A DNA stretch of 64,000 nt from an uncultured Bacteroidales bacterium (GTDB lineage: Bacteria > Bacteroidota > Bacteroidia > Bacteroidales > UBA932). The notes beneath the pieces are model-generated. The model ran no database searches. It was not told where the DNA came from and saw nothing but the letters and a program-made list of their open reading frames with translations. A program made the translations under genes and the position numbers. The stretch spans positions 1 through 64,000 of the forward strand of contig CALVDL010000014.1 of NCBI GenBank assembly GCA_944326305.1, written 5' to 3'. Of the stretch, positions 18,269-26,972 are shown piece after piece. Within the stretch, counting starts at the first letter, position 1, and each line of letters starts with the position of its first letter.

Positions 18269-21200
18269 TCATTTCCATTCTGCAGGTATCGAATCATAGT
18301 CGGACAGGCCGGTGCAGCCTGCGAAGCAGCCTTTCCTGTTCGAGGTCGCCGTACCCAGGGCCTTCAGGCCTGAAGCCGCCTCGTTTTCTCCTGTCCTTTC
18401 ATACAAATGGTACTTTACCCCGTTTACTGTAGTGTACGGAGACTCTCCGGTAAGGGAGCTGCAGCCGTTGAACAGGTTCCCGACATTCGTTATCTGCTTC
18501 ATATTGTCAAAGAAGTCCACAGGGAAAGAAGTAAGGGAAGTACAGCCGTTGAACATATTGCCTACATTGGTTACTGCTGTCATTGCGGCAAATTCATCCG
18601 ATGAAACACCTTTGAGTTGAGTACAGCCCTGGAACATCCCGTTCAATGTGGTGACCGCAGCCATTCCGTCAAACAGGCCATCCGGAATTTCCGTCAGCGA
18701 GGTGCAGCCTTTGAATACACTGGAGAGGGTCTTCATAGCGGTCATTCCCCTGAACAGGCCTGCAGGGACCGAAACAAGTGAAGTGCAGTTCTGGAATATG
18801 CCCGATACCGATGTGACCCCTTCAACCTCGCAGAACAGGTCCTCAGGGACTGTGGTAATGGATGAGCACCCGTTGAACATATTCGTAAGGCCCGTCGGCC
18901 TTCGTCCGTTGAATACTTCCGACCCGACGCTTGTGATTCCGGTACAGTTCTGGAACACATTGGAGAAAGTACCGGTTACATTCTTGAAGAGTCCGGACGG
19001 TACGGAAGTAAGCGATGTGCATCCGGAGAAAACACTCGACATGGTCGTCCCGTTGGATCTGGTCATGGCTCCGAACGCATCGGAGGCGATGGAAGATATG
19101 GCGGTGCATTCCTCGAACATGTTCTCGCAGGATGATATATTGGTCCTTTCCGATGTGCCGAACAGGGTGGAAGGCACGGACGTAAGTGCAGTACAGCCGC
19201 TGAAGCAATTCTTGAAAGTTACAGTACTTGCCGAAGTCTGGTCCTTGAACAGCCCGGAAGGAATGGAAGTGAGCGAGGTACATCCGTTGAAGGCATCCAC
19301 GAATGTGCTGACCCCATACAGGCCGTCGAAAAGTCCGGAAGGGATGGACTGCAGAGAAGTGCAGCCGTAGAACAGCTTGTCACATTCAGTCTTGGAGGCG
19401 ATGTTCTCTCCGAAAATATCCCCTACAGTCGTGAGCGAAACACACCCCTCGAACGTACTGCCGTAATCCGTGACACTTACGTTCTTGTCAAACAGCCCTG
19501 CCGGGAGCGATGTCACGCCGGATTCAAAGAATGCCTTTGCCGCGTTGGAGAGCAAAGTGAATCCGGAGAAAAGACCGGCAGGTACAGTCTGCAGAGAAGT
19601 GCAGCCGGAGAATATTTCCGAGATGTTTGTCACAGCAGGCGCCCCGGCAAATGCATCGTCTGCTACGGAAGAAAGTGCCGTGCAGCCTTTGAACATGGAG
19701 GCTACCGTTGTACACTTGGTACAGCCGGAAATTATGTTCGACCCCACCCTTTCTATTGACGTACATCCGTTGAACATGCCGGAGAAAGATGTCATATTGA
19801 CCATCCCCTTGAAGAACTCGTCAGGAATCTCAGTCAATGAAGTGCACCCGGCAAATGCGCTTGTCATCTGGGTGACCGAAGCATTGGTGGCAAAAAGCCC
19901 GGACGGGATTTCCTTAAGCGATGTACATCCGTTGAATATGTTGTTGAACCTCTGGACATTGACGAACCCGTCAAACAGGCCGGCAGGGATACTCTCAAGA
20001 GAGGTACACCTCTGGAACACCATGTTGAAGCCGTCCCGTTCTGTCCCGAGGCCAAAAGCGCCTGATTTGGTGAACAGGCCGGCAGGAATACTTCTTAGCT
20101 CGCTGCAGCCTACAAAGCATGACATGAAAGTCTCGACCTTGTCGCACCCCTTGAACAAGTCTTCAGGGATGGAGGAGATCTTCGTATTCTGGAATGCATT
20201 GGCAAAGGTCGTGCACTTCTTGTTGTTCGCGAACAGGCCTGCCGGTATTTCAGACAAGGCGGTATTGCTGAACACCATCCTGAAATTCTCGCACTCCGTC
20301 ATATGGTCGAATATGCCTGCAGGGACAGAGACGAGATTGTTGCAGTTAGAAAACAGTGCATTACAGCTGGTCACCTTTGTATTATTATCAAAAAGGCCTG
20401 CCGGCACCGATGTAATCTGTGTCATGGAAAACATTGCCCCAATATCCGTCAGTTCCGTATTGGAAGAAAGGAAATCCCCGTCAACGGAAGTAATGTCTGT
20501 AGCGGAGAACATACTATATACAGTCTGGAGCTTGCTGCAGTTTTTGAGAAGGTCCGCAGGTACCGAGGTGATTTCATCCGAATAGAATGTATAGGACATG
20601 TCAACAGCATTGACGGCATGGGTGAAGAGCCCTTCCGGGATTTCCGTGATACCCATATCGGCAAATGCATACTCGAATGTGGTAACGTTCTCGAATGCAC
20701 CCGACTCATCCGGAGGCAGGGATTTTATGTTCTCCATCTGACGGAATGCCTCCACCATAGATTCCAGTCCGAGATCACCCCAGTTGTAAATATCCACATA
20801 CTGGTCTTTCTGGTTGTAATAATTGCCATAATCGGAATTCATGGACACGGCAGAACCTTTGGCTGAAACGATATAGCTGCCCGGATCCGTATAGGTGTGC
20901 TCCGGGTAGGTGTCGGTCTCCACTTCTTCTATGGTGCCGTCTCCCCAATCTATAGTGCCTTTGAATCCTTCGTCAAAGAAAAGCATTGACTTGAGATCCT
21001 CCGAGACCACATTCAGGCCCACGATATAGGCGCTGTAATCCATTCCGGACTGGGACACGGTCACTTCAAATTCGGACACGTTGGCCTTCCCGTCCCCTGT
21101 CTTCAGTGTAATGATGACAGTACGGGATGTCTCCCCGTCATTGGCGGACGGAGTCAGCACGAGTCCTGTTGCGGTTTTTTCTATGGCAAGCCAGCCGTCC

Positions 21201-22009
21201 CCTGAATCATCGGTTTCGTAGGTCCAGTCGAAATTGGCGTCTACTGTAAGCTCCCTCTTGAAATCGGCATCAGCTACGGGAGCGAACGGAACGGTCCTGG
21301 TGTCCGCCGAGATATTGGCGGCACGGTCCTGAAGTACAGAAATTTTTTCAGTTACCGGATTCCCCCCTGCTCCGGCAATAATAGTGAATTCAGTTTCACG
21401 GTCGATAAATTCCGCATTGGGATCCGCCGTGAGGGTTATCGTATTGCCTTCCTGCTCAACGAGCAGCCACTCGCAGGCTGTGGTTTCGAATGTCCAGTCC
21501 GGATCAGTCGTCTGGACTGTAAACGATGCGCTGAGCTCTCCTACTGCAGGAAGCTCGAAATTGTTGCTTTCGGCTGTAATTTCCATAGTGCCGTAGGCAT
21601 TCTGGGTAGCCGTTATCACTGCGGTCTTGTCTCCGGCGGTCACTGTAACTGAAGATGTCAGCTCCTTTTCTTCGGGGTTGGCCCCGCAGGAAAGAACAAG
21701 ACGATCCGCCTCGCTGTCTTTCTCGGCAGTTATGAAACTGTCTTCCCCGATGGAATAGTCCCAATCAACATTTGTATTTACATCTACGATGACCTCCCCT
21801 CCGAGACTCTTGAACGCTATGGCAGCCGTCAGGCCGTCCTCGGTAGAGAACCATGTGTTACGGGAATCCAGAGCCAGTTCGGCTTCAGCCTCGGTCACGG
21901 TTCCATCCCCTTCTTCAAGAACCGGATTCTCATAATATATGGTTTCTTTGACACATGCGGACAGGATGACAAGGACAGCAGCCGGGACGATTATTGATAA
22001 TTTTTTCAT
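18269..22009 (-). CDS. Giant BspA-like repeat lipoprotein with BACON and PKD-like modules
   Basis: A 1246-residue surface protein. After a lipoprotein signal (VILSACVKE) come three BACON/Ig-like modules at about residues 50-330 (each with W near the C-terminal third and a VTxxQ-type end strand), and a short PKD-like segment (IDWGDGTIEEV). About 28 tandem BspA-type leucine-rich units of roughly 25-28 residues follow, consensus MFxGCTSLTSIPxGLFxxx. The first four units lack the Cys of the GC[TS] motif; most later ones have it. The protein ends after one partial unit (FAGCTGL...IPAEW). BspA-type repeats are known to mediate binding to host proteins and other cells. It overlaps no neighbour and is second in the operon. 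Confidence 0.9.
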   Translation of the reverse strand: MKKLSIIVPAAVLVILSACVKETIYYENPVLEEGDGTVTEAEAELALDSRNTWFSTEDGLTAAIAFKSLGGEVIVDVNTNVDWDYSIGEDSFITAEKDSEADRLVLSCGANPEEKELTSSVTVTAGDKTAVITATQNAYGTMEITAESNNFELPAVGELSASFTVQTTDPDWTFETTACEWLLVEQEGNTITLTADPNAEFIDRETEFTIIAGAGGNPVTEKISVLQDRAANISADTRTVPFAPVADADFKRELTVDANFDWTYETDDSGDGWLAIEKTATGLVLTPSANDGETSRTVIITLKTGDGKANVSEFEVTVSQSGMDYSAYIVGLNVVSEDLKSMLFFDEGFKGTIDWGDGTIEEVETDTYPEHTYTDPGSYIVSAKGSAVSMNSDYGNYYNQKDQYVDIYNWGDLGLESMVEAFRQMENIKSLPPDESGAFENVTTFEYAFADMGITEIPEGLFTHAVNAVDMSYTFYSDEITSVPADLLKNCSKLQTVYSMFSATDITSVDGDFLSSNTELTDIGAMFSMTQITSVPAGLFDNNTKVTSCNALFSNCNNLVSVPAGIFDHMTECENFRMVFSNTALSEIPAGLFANNKKCTTFANAFQNTKISSIPEDLFKGCDKVETFMSCFVGCSELRSIPAGLFTKSGAFGLGTERDGFNMVFQRCTSLESIPAGLFDGFVNVQRFNNIFNGCTSLKEIPSGLFATNASVTQMTSAFAGCTSLTEIPDEFFKGMVNMTSFSGMFNGCTSIERVGSNIISGCTKCTTVASMFKGCTALSSVADDAFAGAPAVTNISEIFSGCTSLQTVPAGLFSGFTLLSNAAKAFFESGVTSLPAGLFDKNVSVTDYGSTFEGCVSLTTVGDIFGENIASKTECDKLFYGCTSLQSIPSGLFDGLYGVSTFVDAFNGCTSLTSIPSGLFKDQTSASTVTFKNCFSGCTALTSVPSTLFGTSERTNISSCENMFEECTAISSIASDAFGAMTRSNGTTMSSVFSGCTSLTSVPSGLFKNVTGTFSNVFQNCTGITSVGSEVFNGRRPTGLTNMFNGCSSITTVPEDLFCEVEGVTSVSGIFQNCTSLVSVPAGLFRGMTAMKTLSSVFKGCTSLTEIPDGLFDGMAAVTTLNGMFQGCTQLKGVSSDEFAAMTAVTNVGNMFNGCTSLTSFPVDFFDNMKQITNVGNLFNGCSSLTGESPYTTVNGVKYHLYERTGENEAASGLKALGTATSNRKGCFAGCTGLSDYDSIPAEWK

Positions 22010-22022
22010 AATTTCATGGTTT

Positions 22023-23177
22023 TTAATCTGTTACCGTAGCATCTCCTGTCTTTACAAGATACATTTCACCATCGGCATAATATATACCGGCAATAGAAGA
22101 ATAAGAGGCGCCGTTGGAAGCAATAAGCCCGAAAGCGGTATCCGGAGCATCAAAGCCCTTTAAGAGGATTGCCGGACGGCTCTCCCCGGTTTCATCAACG
22201 CCCTCCCCCAGTTCACCGGTCACCTTCTTTGAGGTAAATCCGCTGGACACAAGATCTATGGCAACAGGGAAATATGCCCACGTGGTTCCATCCGCCGTCT
22301 CCCGTAACAGACAGCGGATGCCGAGATCTATTGTCATCTGCTGAGTACCGGTATCGTAAGTGGCCTCAATCTCGGTCCCGTCCATAAAAAGATCCCTGAT
22401 GAGGAAAGTCTCCGGATATTCGACTTCCTCGATAGTACAGTGGGCAGCCGTACCTATGGTTTCGGACGGCAGATAACCTCCGCCTCCGTTGCCGTCATAG
22501 CTGTACCATCTTTCCGCATACAGATCGAAACTGCCAAGCATCCTGTAATAAGGATCCTCCGCTTTCGAAATCTGGGAAAAAGTCAGTGTGGCAGAAACGC
22601 CGCTTCCCTGTGCATCAACAGGGGAAACCGTTATCTCCCCGCTTCTGGCCTCACCGTCATTCGCGGCTACCGACACATTGACAATCCCGGACTGCGTATC
22701 CGCACTGCAGGATATCCATGCGTCTGCCCCGTCCGAAAGGCTGACAGACCAGTCGCAATTGGCTGAAACGGAAAAAGTGAAGTCTTCTCCACCGGAAATG
22801 ACATCAATCGCCCCAGGGGCATTGACATAAAGCTGAAACAGGGCTTCGGACCATGCCTGCGAGATCTGTATCTCCTTCTGGTCCGCACCTGTCTGTAAAG
22901 CAATGGAGGCAGTTCTGCCCTGACCGGTAGCATTGGCCTCGGCCGAAATGACGAGAGAGTTCCCGTCCGCGGCAAGGGTAATCCAGTCAGCGGTGCAGTC
23001 CGCCGTCCATTCTGACGGGCAGGCAACGGAAACCGTCGCCTTTCCACCATTCTCAGCGAAAGCGATCCTGTCCTGCGATACAATGATCACGTCGGCAATC
23101 TCCACCTTCGCTTCCTCGCTGCAGCCTGTAAGTACAGCTGCGGCGAGAAGTGTCAGAATAGTTAGTACAGGTTTCAT
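22023..23177 (-). CDS. BACON-domain lipoprotein, first gene of the operon
   Basis: A 384-residue protein with a lipoprotein signal (AAVLTGCSEE). Two BACON domains lie at about residues 35-110 (CPSEWTADCTADWITLAADG...IQISQAW) and 115-205 (ANCDWSVSLSDGADAWISC...LTFSQIS). A C-terminal beta-rich domain of about 170 residues is unassigned. BACON domains commonly occur in Bacteroidota proteins that bind mucin or glycans, but binding is not shown here. A good promoter lies just upstream, making this the first gene of the eight-gene block. Confidence 0.82.
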   Translation of the reverse strand: MKPVLTILTLLAAAVLTGCSEEAKVEIADVIIVSQDRIAFAENGGKATVSVACPSEWTADCTADWITLAADGNSLVISAEANATGQGRTASIALQTGADQKEIQISQAWSEALFQLYVNAPGAIDVISGGEDFTFSVSANCDWSVSLSDGADAWISCSADTQSGIVNVSVAANDGEARSGEITVSPVDAQGSGVSATLTFSQISKAEDPYYRMLGSFDLYAERWYSYDGNGGGGYLPSETIGTAAHCTIEEVEYPETFLIRDLFMDGTEIEATYDTGTQQMTIDLGIRCLLRETADGTTWAYFPVAIDLVSSGFTSKKVTGELGEGVDETGESRPAILLKGFDAPDTAFGLIASNGASYSSIAGIYYADGEMYLVKTGDATVTD

Positions 23178-23268
23178 ATAATGATAACAAAGAACGGTTC
23201 AAGAAACGGGGAAAACCGTCGGAAGGTGCAATGTAGAAAAAAAATAAATACATTGTAACGGCTTTAAA

Positions 23269-23298
23269 CAAAAATAATAGTACATTTGGCACGGCAAA
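23269..23298 (-). promoter_or_regulatory. Promoter of the BACON/BspA/S8/SusCD operon
   Basis: On the minus strand TTTG (23298-23295) is followed by an 18-base spacer and TATTTTTG (23276-23269), matching the Bacteroidota sigma-ABfr consensus TTTG-N17-23-TAnnTTTG. The predicted start is near 23262, about 85 bases before the ATG at 23177. Confidence 0.65.
23281..23288 (+). promoter_or_regulatory. -7 box for rpiB-truB
   Basis: TACATTTG fits TAnnTTTG and lies 52 bases before the rpiB ATG. No good -33 box is present (only TTTA at a short spacing). It lies inside the divergent operon promoter at 23269-23298, so the two may compete for polymerase. Confidence 0.4.
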
Positions 23299-23340
23299 CT
23301 GCCTGGAAAAGGTAACGGATTTTCAGAAAAAAGAAAAACA

Positions 23341-23769
23341 ATGATTGGAATTTGCAGCGACCACGCAGGTTATGACTATAAGCAGAAACTCATAGCATAC
23401 CTTGAGGCGAAAAATTATAAAGTAAAGGACTTCGGCACATATTCGGCCGAAAGGATGGACTATCCGGACGTCGCGCACCCGTTGGCGGAAGCCGTAGAGA
23501 AGGGGGATGTGGAAAAAGGCATCGCCATGTGCGGCACAGGAAACGGGATGGCGATAACACTGAACAAGCATCAGGGAATAAGGGCAGGACTTGCATGGGA
23601 TGTGGAGATAGGGAAACTCGTGAAAAGGCACAACAATGCCAATGTGCTTGTGATGCCGGCACGTTTCATATCTTTCGAGAAGGTATGCAATATCACCGAC
23701 GCATGGCTCGGAACGGAATTCGAAGGCGGGAGGCACCAGGACAGAATAGAGAAGATCCCGGTAAGATAA
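23341..23769 (+). CDS. rpiB: Ribose-5-phosphate isomerase B
   Basis: A 142-residue RpiB/LacA-family enzyme interconverting ribose 5-phosphate and ribulose 5-phosphate in the cytoplasm. The substrate-binding SDHAGYDYK motif is at the N-terminus. The active-site Cys64 lies in MCGTGNGMAI, followed by GIRAGLAWD, and the usual HNNANVLVMPAR segment is present. Full length for the family. The truB gene begins 43 bases later on the same strand and is probably co-transcribed. Confidence 0.97.
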   Translation: MIGICSDHAGYDYKQKLIAYLEAKNYKVKDFGTYSAERMDYPDVAHPLAEAVEKGDVEKGIAMCGTGNGMAITLNKHQGIRAGLAWDVEIGKLVKRHNNANVLVMPARFISFEKVCNITDAWLGTEFEGGRHQDRIEKIPVR

Positions 23770-23812
23770 CATATTGTCATTCAAGACATATCCAGTTCTC
23801 CCCTTACAGAAT

Positions 23813-24742
23813 ATGAATCCTCTCATACTGAAAAAAGGAATGAAACTCCCGGAAAGCATAGAAGACTGCCCGGGAGGCATCATCATACCCGTAGACAAGC
23901 CTTACCGGTGGACTTCAGCTGATGTGATAAGAAAACTGAAGTTCGCGGCGACAAGGCATTTCCGCAAGAAAAACCTGAAAGTCGGACATGCAGGCACTCT
24001 CGACCCCCTGGCGACAGGAGTCCTGCTGGTATGCATAGGCAATGCCACTAAACTCGCGGAGACCCTGCAGAGCCACGACAAAGAATACATAGCCGGCATA
24101 TCCTTCGGTGCCACCACACCGTCCTACGACCTGGAAAATGACATAGACATGCGCTATCCTCACGGGCATATCACCGAGGACGGAATACGGGAGGCTCTGA
24201 AAGGTTTTCTCGGAGAGCAGGAACAGATAGCGCCGCTGTTCTCCGCAAAGTCCATAGAAGGGGTCCGGGCATATGAGATTGCGAGGAAGCTATACAAAAA
24301 GCAGATGCAGGATGCAGACGCATCTGTCCCACCGGCCGGGAGAGATACCATGGACGGCTCCACGGGCACGGGCAAAATATTCGACATGGCAGCCGAAACT
24401 GTTATCCGGGCTGCGAGAATCAGGATTTCAGGCATAGAGCTTCTTCATTTCTATCCGGAAGGCCGGACTCCAGAATATGCATCAACGGGCAATACAGGGG
24501 AACTGTCCGTCAGGAATCTCAAGATTAACGTCGCCGACACTTCCGCCCTGCATCTTCCTCTGGCTGAAATACGCATAGAATGCAGCAAAGGCACATATAT
24601 CCGTGCTTTCGCAAGGGACCTCGGCGAAGCTCTCGGCAGCGGCGCCCACCTCAGCTCCCTCGTGCGCAGCCGCAGCGGCGACTTCCGCGTAGAAGACTGC
24701 CTGTCCGTCAACGACGCCCTCTCTTCCCTCCAGCAGGCATAG
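23813..24742 (+). CDS. truB: tRNA pseudouridine(55) synthase TruB
   Basis: A 309-residue enzyme that converts U55 of tRNA to pseudouridine. The catalytic Asp64 lies in GHAGTLDPLATGVL, and the VDKPYRWTS motif precedes it. A later FSAKSIEGVRAYEIAR segment and GTYIRAFARDLG are also typical. An in-frame upstream start at 23774 would add 13 residues; the ATG at 23813 opens MNPLILKKGM and suits the family better. A Gly/Ser/Thr-rich stretch after RKLYKKQMQ is longer than usual and may be a surface loop. Confidence 0.95.
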   Translation: MNPLILKKGMKLPESIEDCPGGIIIPVDKPYRWTSADVIRKLKFAATRHFRKKNLKVGHAGTLDPLATGVLLVCIGNATKLAETLQSHDKEYIAGISFGATTPSYDLENDIDMRYPHGHITEDGIREALKGFLGEQEQIAPLFSAKSIEGVRAYEIARKLYKKQMQDADASVPPAGRDTMDGSTGTGKIFDMAAETVIRAARIRISGIELLHFYPEGRTPEYASTGNTGELSVRNLKINVADTSALHLPLAEIRIECSKGTYIRAFARDLGEALGSGAHLSSLVRSRSGDFRVEDCLSVNDALSSLQQA

Positions 24743-24967
24743 CCCCCCCCTCTGCACAAAAAACGGTATCCATCCAGCGCACCACATTGCCACCCAGGAG
24801 GCACTTTTATACCATTCCGGGCATCTTTTCATGTCATTCTGGACGGAGTTCCCCGGCTTCTTTGTCATCCAAGGGAGCTAAACCTGTGTTTTTTTTGTCA
24901 TTTAGGGCGGAATGAAATGACGAATCCGCAAAGGCACTTCGACCGACAGATTCAAACACAGTCTAAT
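24743..24967. other. Non-coding spacer with degenerate repeats
   Basis: No gene seen. From about 24828 there are several TGTCATT-type starts and CTTCGACCGACAGATTC, which resemble decayed copies of the intergenic repeat at 5366-5505. A CCCCCCCC run follows the truB stop. I see no clear terminator. Confidence 0.4.
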
Positions 24968-25060
24968 TTAACGTCAGTTCGACGAATTTATGTTTAACAA
25001 TATTATATTAAAAATCAATATTTTATCATTTATGACTGGAATCCGTCACACTGACGTTAA
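24968..25060 (+). repeat. IS982-like MITE, copy 2 (complete)
   Basis: A 93-base AT-rich element bounded by TTAACGTCAGTTCGACGAATT and the inverted GGAATCCGTCACACTGACGTTAA. The inverted ends match at about 19 of 21 positions. The interior has no ORF. It is nearly identical to 1-76 (inverted) and clearly similar to 36253-36344 (same orientation). Its ends match the IS982 inverted repeat at 47060-47078 with two differences. Confidence 0.85.
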
Positions 25061-25089
25061 TGATTAAACATGCGTTTAATCATATAATC

Positions 25090-25190
25090 TAATCCCCAGT
25101 CACTTCGTGACAGCCCCTTGTTAAGGGACGCCACCCCCATCCGCCCCCTCGCCGGGGGCCCTGTCGCAGGCCACGGGCCTGCTCCTTAAT
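25090..25190. repeat. REP-like GC-rich repeat, fragment
   Basis: It contains CCCCAGTCACTTCGTGACAGCCCC, a hairpin with stem GTCAC/GTGAC at 25099-25111, and further GC-rich inverted segments up to GCCACGGGCCTG. It shares the CCCCAGTC...GACAGCC core with the repeats at 25356-25553 and 36360-36620. Confidence 0.55.
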
Positions 25191-25194
25191 AGGT

Positions 25195-25238
25195 AATTCG
25201 ATGTAATTTAATGAATTAAATTCATCGAATTCACGTTA
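25195..25238. repeat. Palindrome derived from an IS982 end
   Basis: AATTCGATG at 25195-25203 and CATCGAATT at 25223-25231 are inverted copies around an AT-rich, itself palindromic, centre. TTCATCGAATTCACGTTA at 25221-25238 matches the right end of the IS982 element (48107-48124) at 17 of 18 positions, and similarity continues into the TTATGGAT bases beyond. It is a likely solo end or remnant. Confidence 0.6.
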
Positions 25239-25355
25239 ATTTATGGATTATCAATATATTAGCATCAATATCATTCTCCCGGTCCCCATATCAGAAAGGG
25301 GACCGGGAGAACATCATCAAAGACAAGTGACTGAAAACCGGGAAGTTACATAGAA

Positions 25356-25553
25356 CAGGACTCCGCCTGACAGTCGCCGCCAGGCGACTGGGGGTGGACT
25401 GACAAGGTCGCAAGGCCCTTCAGGGCCGCACCGGAGCGTCAGCGAGGTTTCCGGGAGGAAACCGAAGCAGCGCAGGTGCCGGCGAAGCGCAGCGGAGACG
25501 CATGCCCCACCGAGGCTGTCACCGCCAGGCGACTGGGGGTGGACTGACAAGGT
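25356..25553 (-). repeat. REP-like GC-rich repeat pair
   Basis: Two copies of a core that reads CAGGCGACTGGGGGTGGACTGACAAGG (25381-25407 and 25526-25552) flank a GC-rich segment rich in small inverted repeats. Each core carries a hairpin, GTCGCC/GGCGAC in the first and GTCACC/GGCGAC in the second. It is the inverted relative of 36360-36620. It ends at the stop of the porin gene, so it could act in 3' processing or termination. Confidence 0.65.
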
Positions 25554-25557
25554 TCAA

Positions 25558-26931
25558 TTAAAAATTGAACCTTGTCATCAGCTGGATACGGTGGTTGGCG
25601 ACCCAGTAACGTCCTGCCAGGCCGGCGGCCCCCGGGAGCTCCGTCCCTTCCTTCATCACGGAACCGTCAGCGTTGAGATTGTCCCCGAACTGGGCTGCAG
25701 TCACCTCGTACTCCAGCCCGAGAGTGAACTTCCCGATATTGTACGCAATGGTCGGCACAAGACGGAATGCCTGTGCCATCCTTTTGAAGCTCTGGCCGTC
25801 TTTAGCAAAGAAATAGTAGCTGTCACCGGTATCCACGAAATCCTTCGCCGCCCCCAGATTGGCTATATATCCGGCCATGAACATACCCTGCAGTTTCTTT
25901 CCCACAGAAACTGAAACCCAAGAAGAACTCGTATGAGTCGCGGCATAGTCATAATGCCCGTCCGGATCAGACATGGAGGTAATCCCGTATCCGCTGACCA
26001 GGTTGAGATAGTCAGCTGCACTTCCGTATATCGTCTTTGCCTTGACTGTCAAAGTCTTGTACTTATACTGCAGATACAGGAACGGTGAAAGGGCCGTCAT
26101 ACGGTCGTCCACCTGGACTTCAGGGCTGCCTATGTCAGCCATCACTCCAGTATTCCTCGGCTTGATGCTCAGAAGGCTGACCCCGGCCTTGGCAAGGAAT
26201 CCTCCGGTCCTGTATGAAAGGCCGGCATAGACTTCCGGCAGGATACCGTACTTCATATAGTTGGCAGAACTGCCGTCAGGGCCTGTCGAAGTATACTGCA
26301 TCTGGTATATGAACGACCCGGTGATGGTGAAGTGCTTTCCGAGATTGGCATCCATGGTCACCTGCGGGCTGCGGTTGAAGGCATTGAACGGCGCACCGAC
26401 AGCAAGGCTTATCACGTCAGGCTGGTCAGCCGCCAGAGGATGCCACGCCTGCCCCATAAGCAGGGAGACAGATGCCGTGTTCCTGCCCATAGGGAGGTCT
26501 TTCCACCCCAGCTTCATATATGCCTGGCGGAGCCGCAGTGTAGCCGTACCGGTAGAGCCGCTGAGGCCCGCGTAGAAGTCCGTCTCGACCTTGGCGGAAA
26601 TGTCAGTCTTCCCTATACGGTATCCGTTCACATCAAGTCCGACCCTGGATGTGATGGCCAGGAAACGGAAGGACGGCTGCTCATTGAGGTCATCGCCCAT
26701 TTCGTTCAGATTCCTTTCGAACGGGAGATAGTAGAAAAGGTTTCCGGTCCCCGAAGCGCTTTCACGCGAGTCGAACGTAAAATAGTTCCGGATGAAGCCA
26801 TAGAGGCTGAAATGGTTCTGCAGTTCCTCCTTGACAGCATTTTCCTGTTCCCTGGCAGGAGCTGCCGCAAACCCTGTCGACGGCACGGCCAGCATGAAGG
26901 CCAGTGCAGCCGGATAAAAAAACTTCTTCAT
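25558..26931 (-). CDS. Outer-membrane porin-like beta-barrel protein
   Basis: A 457-residue protein with a cleavable signal (ending about GFAAAPA) and then alternating beta strands with many aromatic girdle residues, ending in the C-terminal Phe signature (MTRFNF) used by the BAM complex. The pattern (SFRFLAITSRVGLDV, VETDFYAGL, LRQAYMKLGW, LLMGQAWHPL) resembles DcaP-like/phosphate-selective trimeric porins. The substrate is unknown. It has a palindromic operator candidate upstream at 26973-26990 and is followed by a REP-like repeat. A single-gene unit. Confidence 0.82.
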   Translation of the reverse strand: MKKFFYPAALAFMLAVPSTGFAAAPAREQENAVKEELQNHFSLYGFIRNYFTFDSRESASGTGNLFYYLPFERNLNEMGDDLNEQPSFRFLAITSRVGLDVNGYRIGKTDISAKVETDFYAGLSGSTGTATLRLRQAYMKLGWKDLPMGRNTASVSLLMGQAWHPLAADQPDVISLAVGAPFNAFNRSPQVTMDANLGKHFTITGSFIYQMQYTSTGPDGSSANYMKYGILPEVYAGLSYRTGGFLAKAGVSLLSIKPRNTGVMADIGSPEVQVDDRMTALSPFLYLQYKYKTLTVKAKTIYGSAADYLNLVSGYGITSMSDPDGHYDYAATHTSSSWVSVSVGKKLQGMFMAGYIANLGAAKDFVDTGDSYYFFAKDGQSFKRMAQAFRLVPTIAYNIGKFTLGLEYEVTAAQFGDNLNADGSVMKEGTELPGAAGLAGRYWVANHRIQLMTRFNF

Positions 26932-26972
26932 GATAATAATATCAGTCTGACAATTGGTTTAGGAACAGTTTT

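Noticed and set aside
18269..22009. CRISPR-like or simple DNA repeat array in the BspA region
   Set aside because: The periodicity is about 75-85 bases, in frame and with variable sequence, so it reflects protein repeats and not spacers.
25317..25550. Small minus-strand ORF in the repeat cluster
   Set aside because: It lies entirely in the REP-like repeat, with a composition that follows the repeat. No independent evidence of coding.
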